Made by a program: the position numbers and the translations under genes. Under the pieces are notes generated by a model. The model was not told where the DNA came from. It was given only the letters and a program-made list of their open reading frames with translations, and made no database searches. From assembly GCA_017475725.1 (NCBI GenBank), contig JAFVFA010000166.1:1-8209 (forward strand): a DNA stretch of 8,209 nt, written 5' to 3'. Below, piece after piece: positions 4,984 through 8,209 of this stretch. The stretch comes from Spirochaetales bacterium. Lineage in GTDB: Bacteria > Spirochaetota > Spirochaetia > Sphaerochaetales > Sphaerochaetaceae. Each line of letters begins with the position of its first letter. The first letter of the stretch is position 1.

Positions 4984-6123
4984 ATGAAGCGCATTTACCT
5001 GGACAATGCAGCAACAAGCTTCCCCAAAGCCCCTGGGGTAGGGGATGTCATGAAGTCATTCATGGAGGAGAGCTGCACAAACATCAACAGGACAAGCGGA
5101 GCGGGAGAATTCCCAATCTTCGAGAGACTCTTCGGACTGAGGTCGGCAATCGCCGGATTGGTTGGTCTGGGCACACCGGAGAGCGTCTGCTTCAGCAGTG
5201 GTGTCACGGAATCCCTGAACCTTGTGATAAAGGGCCTTTTCTCCAGCAATGACCACATCCTTGTCTCCTCATGTGAGCACAACAGCGTAATGCGACCGCT
5301 GGTCCAGATGGGAATCCCCTTCTCCAGAATCCCATGCGACGAAGAGGGTTTCATCATTACTGACAGAATTGAGGAACTGATCCGGCCGAACACCAGGGCC
5401 ATGGTCATATGCGCCGCCGGAAATGTCACAGGTGCAATTCAGGATGTCGAGAAAATTGCCCAGATAGCCGACAAACATGGTCTTTTGACATTCTTTGATG
5501 CTGCTCAGGCCATTCCATACGTCAAATTCGATATGGACAGGCTTAACATAGCAGGCGTTGTGTTCTCCGGCCACAAAGGGCTTCTTGGACCTGAGGGCAC
5601 CGGCGGAGCTGCGCTCAGGAAGGACATAGCCCTGAGAATTCCGCCGCTGGTAAGTGGTGGTACTGGAAGCCAGAGCGACCTTGAGGATGTTCCCATAACC
5701 CTTCCCGACAGGCTCGAGGCCGGAACACAGAACCTTCCGGGGCTAATGGCGCTGGCGCACAGCGTCGACTATGTTCTTGGGCATTTGGACAGGATCAGAG
5801 GGAACGAGAGGCTGATGACAGGACTTCTCTTCAAAGGCCTCCAGAAGATCAAAGGGATAAAGGTTGTGGGAGCCGGCATCGACAGGCCAAGGACCTCAGT
5901 CATCTCGGTAACATCCGACAGGAAGGACATTGCGGAGATTGCGGCGGTCCTGAGCGACAAATACAGGATAGAGACCCGTGTTGGTCTGCACTGCTCTCCG
6001 TCGAGCCACAGAACAATGGGGACCTTCCCGACAGGGACATTGAGGTTCTCTCCTGGTCCCTTCACCAGCGAGAATGAGATATCAACTACTTTGAAAGCAC
6101 TAGAGGAGACCATGAATGCGTGA
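4984..6123 (+). CDS. Class V aminotransferase, cysteine desulfurase family (SDMH-associated type)
   Basis: This 379-residue PLP enzyme resembles the cysteine desulfurase-like family that accompanies selenium-dependent molybdenum hydroxylases (the group typified by Enterococcus EF2568). Visible landmarks are the N-terminal YLDNAATSFPKAP, SSGVTESLN (71-79), the PLP-stacking His99 in CEHNS, FDAAQ with Asp172, the Schiff-base Lys198 in FSGHKGLLGPEGTGG, and the mobile-loop Cys337 in RVGLHCSPSSHRTMGT, with Arg354 in the following LRFSPGPF block. These fit removal of S or Se from cysteine or selenocysteine onto the loop cysteine. A role supplying Se to SelD or S to the Mo cofactor is inferred from context. 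ATG 4984 is the only usable start: the frame stays open far upstream across yedE on the opposite strand, but no start codon lies close by. There is no ribosome site, and the promoter places the transcript start on the ATG. It overlaps xdhC by 8 bases. Confidence 0.92.
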   Translation: MKRIYLDNAATSFPKAPGVGDVMKSFMEESCTNINRTSGAGEFPIFERLFGLRSAIAGLVGLGTPESVCFSSGVTESLNLVIKGLFSSNDHILVSSCEHNSVMRPLVQMGIPFSRIPCDEEGFIITDRIEELIRPNTRAMVICAAGNVTGAIQDVEKIAQIADKHGLLTFFDAAQAIPYVKFDMDRLNIAGVVFSGHKGLLGPEGTGGAALRKDIALRIPPLVSGGTGSQSDLEDVPITLPDRLEAGTQNLPGLMALAHSVDYVLGHLDRIRGNERLMTGLLFKGLQKIKGIKVVGAGIDRPRTSVISVTSDRKDIAEIAAVLSDKYRIETRVGLHCSPSSHRTMGTFPTGTLRFSPGPFTSENEISTTLKALEETMNA

Positions 6124-7039
6124 ATACTGCAAAAGATTTCTCCAGGCCATAGCGGAAGGGGGCGTCCAGAGACTCACATCCTTCAGAACCGGAGAGGAGG
6201 CCATCTGCAGGGACGGCAGACTTCTGTGCGGCCGGAACATACAGGATCCGGATCTGGTGGAGGACATCCAGATGGAGCCGCACCTTGTGCTCTTCGGATG
6301 CGGCCATGTGGGAAAGGCCCTTTACAACCTTGCAGAACTCCAGGATCTGAAGGTCACCGTCCTTGACTGCAGGGAGGACTTGCTGACAGAGGGGCGCTTT
6401 CCGAAGGCAGAGAGAATCTCAGGCCCCTATGATCAGCTGCTGTCCAGGGAATACGGCTTTGTGGCACCATACTACTGCATATTCACCCATGGCCACAGAT
6501 ACGATGAGAAATGCCTTCTGTACGCATTGAGGCATCCACATTCATACATCGGCATGATAGGCTCAAAGGCAAAGATCGCCCATTGTCTGGAGAGCATAAG
6601 GGCAAAGGGGATAACGGAGGACATGCTGCAGAAGCTCCACACGCCCATAGGGTTGCCGATCAATGCAGTCACGCCCGAGGAGATAGCTGTGGCGATCATG
6701 GCCCAGATAATATCGGTCTTCCGTTTCAGCAGAAAGGTCATCACCGTGGATGCGAATGTCCTCAGAAAGGCATCGGAAGAGCATGGCATCATGGTCAGGA
6801 TTGTGGAGAAATCAGGCTCCTCCCCACGGTCTGTGGGCTCTATGATGTTCATCACCGAGAATGATATGTTCGGCACAATTGGAGGTGGCGCCATAGAGAA
6901 CCACGCGATTGAGAAGGCCAGGCAGATGCTGAGATATAATGAGCCATTCCTTCTTGAGCGGAACGACCTCACCGATTCCGGACAGCTTGGAATGATCTGC
7001 GGAGGTGAGAACACCCTTCTCTACAGGATGGTGGATTGA
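6116..7039 (+). CDS. XdhC/CoxI-family molybdenum hydroxylase maturation protein with swapped domain order
   Basis: XdhC proteins bind the molybdenum cofactor, help its sulfuration and hand it to xanthine dehydrogenase-type enzymes. This 307-residue member carries both expected domains in reversed order. The Rossmann domain, normally C-terminal, comes first: VLFGCGHVGKAL (58-69), VLDCRED (82-88), FTHGHRYDEKCLLYAL (123-138), YIGMIGSKAK (144-153) and GLPINAVTPEEIAVAI (179-194). The domain that is normally N-terminal follows: EKSGSSPRSVGSMM (231-244), GTIGGGAIE (253-261) and GMICGG (292-297) with its conserved cysteine. About 50 residues of unclear origin precede the Rossmann part. The start at ATG 6116 has AGAGGAG seven bases upstream and overlaps the last bases of the desulfurase gene, so the two are coupled. 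The protein appears complete and cytoplasmic. Delivery of a seleno- or sulfo-Mo centre together with YqeB and YqeC is an inference from context. Confidence 0.9.
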   Translation: MREYCKRFLQAIAEGGVQRLTSFRTGEEAICRDGRLLCGRNIQDPDLVEDIQMEPHLVLFGCGHVGKALYNLAELQDLKVTVLDCREDLLTEGRFPKAERISGPYDQLLSREYGFVAPYYCIFTHGHRYDEKCLLYALRHPHSYIGMIGSKAKIAHCLESIRAKGITEDMLQKLHTPIGLPINAVTPEEIAVAIMAQIISVFRFSRKVITVDANVLRKASEEHGIMVRIVEKSGSSPRSVGSMMFITENDMFGTIGGGAIENHAIEKARQMLRYNEPFLLERNDLTDSGQLGMICGGENTLLYRMVD

Positions 7040-7050
7040 AGATCCATTCG

Positions 7051-7092
7051 GAAAAAGAAAGGCTGCCAGGATTTGAAGTCCATGGCAGCCTT
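7051..7092. terminator. Bidirectional intrinsic terminator between xdhC and the outer-membrane protein gene
   Basis: A perfect 10-base stem, AAGGCTGCCA (7059-7068) with TGGCAGCCTT (7083-7092), encloses a 14-base loop in which GGA and TCC can pair further. Read on the minus strand it is followed by TTTCTTTTTC, a good U tract, and it starts 24 bases after the stop of the outer-membrane gene. On the plus strand the following TTGATTCTCTTT is less T-rich but could still stop the desulfurase-xdhC transcript. Confidence 0.88.
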
Positions 7093-7116
7093 GATTCTCT
7101 TTAGACTATAGCAAGC

Positions 7117-8209
7117 TCAGTGCTTGTCGTATCCAAGGTTGAACTTGATTGTGACAGCGTCAACAGGCTTGTCTCCAAGCTCCTGTCCGAACTCCTGCCA
7201 GCCATAGGAGGCGTCAACCTGTGCGAACGGAAGCCAGATGCCGGCACCGACGGAAAGGAATCCGCGGTTGACTCCAGCCCTTGCTGAGACGATGTTGAAG
7301 AGATTGATCTCTGCACCTGCGTTGAGGTGGAGAAGAAGATCGCTCCATCTGAAGCTGTCGAAGTCATCAATCATTGACTTGACCAGTGCATACATGTCAA
7401 TCAGGTCAGCTGTGACAACAGGATTGACCACAGGTACGTCCGGGGCGAATGCAACGCCGAAGTTGAGTGACCATGGGGTCTTGACCTCAAACTCTGAGCT
7501 GGCCTTTGCGACATGTCCCTCTGGGGCCTCAAGAGTTCCTTCGCTGATGGAATTGACAAGGTCTCCGGCGCTGGTGAAGCTCTTCATCTTGTAGACGCCG
7601 TTGATGTTGTTGGCGGTTGCGGCGATTGTGAACTGGTCATCGAACAGGCCGAGTGTCACGCCGACATCGAACGGGATTGCATATCCGCCCATGATGGCAG
7701 TGTTCCAGAGAAGGACCTCTTTCTTGTCCTTGCTGTTGATCAGATTGACTGCATCGTTTCCGCCGATTCCCTTGAAGTAGGCCTTGTAAACAAAGTGTCC
7801 TGAAACACCTGCTGAAAGGGAGATGGCATCTGTGTCGATGAATTTCAGGCCAAGGGCCAGAGTCTGTGCAGCATTGATCTCAGGGATGAGCTTTGCGCTT
7901 GCAACGCTTGTACCGTCATTGAGTGAGTGGATCTTGACCTGGAAGTTCGTTCCAAGACCGATGACACCAATCTTGAGACCGATTCCTGCGTCGACCTTCG
8001 CTACGGTGTTGTAACCCTTTCCAAGGTTTGAAAGGACCTTGTAGCCAAGGTTCGTCATTGCATCCTGGTCTCCCTTCATTGCAGCCTTGGCAAGATCAGG
8101 GACCTCTTCATCGGCCACAAGCTTCTGGACGTTGTAGAATGTGATTCCCACAGTCGGGACTGCAAGTCCGAAACCCTTCTCCGCGAGGGCTGCAGGGTTC
8201 GAATAGAAG
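7117..8209 (-). CDS. Outer-membrane beta-barrel protein, C-terminal part (5' end beyond window)
   Basis: The frame is open from the right edge to TGA at 7117-7119, giving 363 visible residues. The GTG at 8151 is internal, since coding sequence continues upstream without a stop as FYSNPAALAEKGFGLAV. That NPAALA stretch is characteristic of the N-terminal region of FadL/PorV-like and TraF-like barrels, including the FadL-like families of spirochaetes. The rest alternates polar and hydrophobic residues in short strands with glycine-rich turns, for example DAGIGLKIGVIGLG and INLFNIVSARAGVN, and the chain ends with a strand-like AVTIKFNLGYDKH. It is probably an outer-membrane channel or lipid transporter; substrate unknown. 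The signal peptide and promoter are outside the window. It faces the xdhC operon and ends at a shared terminator, so it is a separate transcription unit with no clear link to selenium. Confidence 0.75.
   Translation of the reverse strand, partial: FYSNPAALAEKGFGLAVPTVGITFYNVQKLVADEEVPDLAKAAMKGDQDAMTNLGYKVLSNLGKGYNTVAKVDAGIGLKIGVIGLGTNFQVKIHSLNDGTSVASAKLIPEINAAQTLALGLKFIDTDAISLSAGVSGHFVYKAYFKGIGGNDAVNLINSKDKKEVLLWNTAIMGGYAIPFDVGVTLGLFDDQFTIAATANNINGVYKMKSFTSAGDLVNSISEGTLEAPEGHVAKASSEFEVKTPWSLNFGVAFAPDVPVVNPVVTADLIDMYALVKSMIDDFDSFRWSDLLLHLNAGAEINLFNIVSARAGVNRGFLSVGAGIWLPFAQVDASYGWQEFGQELGDKPVDAVTIKFNLGYDKH

Noticed and set aside
8093..8151. GTG at 8151 as start of the outer-membrane protein
   Set aside because: The frame continues upstream to the window edge with a typical barrel-family NPAALA segment, and no ribosome site precedes the GTG.
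1..8209. CRISPR arrays, insertion sequences, tRNA or rRNA genes
   Set aside because: No regularly spaced repeats, transposase-like frames, terminal inverted repeats, or tRNA/rRNA signatures were seen on either strand.

Overview
The window carries an almost complete accessory gene set for selenium-dependent molybdenum hydroxylases (SDMH), the enzymes that carry a labile, non-selenocysteine selenium at the molybdenum centre. Base composition is moderately G+C rich with AT-rich intergenic gaps. A beta-barrel outer-membrane gene of a type common in Spirochaetota, next to clostridial-style SDMH genes, suggests an anaerobic or host-associated Gram-negative-type bacterium, possibly a spirochaete. 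That placement is an inference with modest confidence.

Layout from left to right. (1) 1-346, minus: 5' part of a TetR-type regulator that runs off the left edge, with its own promoter. (2) 428-1946, minus: yqeC then yqeB, overlapping. (3) 1999-2343, plus: a small ModE-type winged-helix regulator, divergent from yqeC. The two promoters share one TATA core. (4) 2333-4874, minus: a tight operon of yedE-like transporter, YedF/TusA-like carrier, DUF3343 Se/S-carrier-like protein and selD. The last bases of selD overlap the last bases of the regulator tail to tail. (5) 4984-7039, plus: a class V aminotransferase of the cysteine desulfurase type, overlapping a gene for an XdhC-family protein whose two domains are in swapped order. 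(6) 7051-7092: a strong hairpin terminator between convergent units. (7) 7117-8209, minus: 3' part of an outer-membrane barrel gene that runs off the right edge.

Proposed division of labour, from family knowledge: the YedE-like membrane protein brings in a selenium or sulfur species. The desulfurase-like enzyme, the TusA-like protein and the DUF3343 protein mobilise and hand on selenium. SelD makes selenophosphate. YqeC, YqeB and XdhC mature the molybdenum cofactor and insert Se or S into the hydroxylase. The hydroxylase itself is not in the window, and neither are selA, selB or a selC tRNA, so this may be an 'orphan SelD' locus used for a cofactor rather than for selenocysteine.

Points most worth a second look: the permuted XdhC; two genes (ModE-like regulator and desulfurase) whose predicted transcription start falls on the ATG; the shared-core divergent promoter; and recurring short motifs in the promoter regions that may be operators. 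All promoter and operator calls were made by eye.
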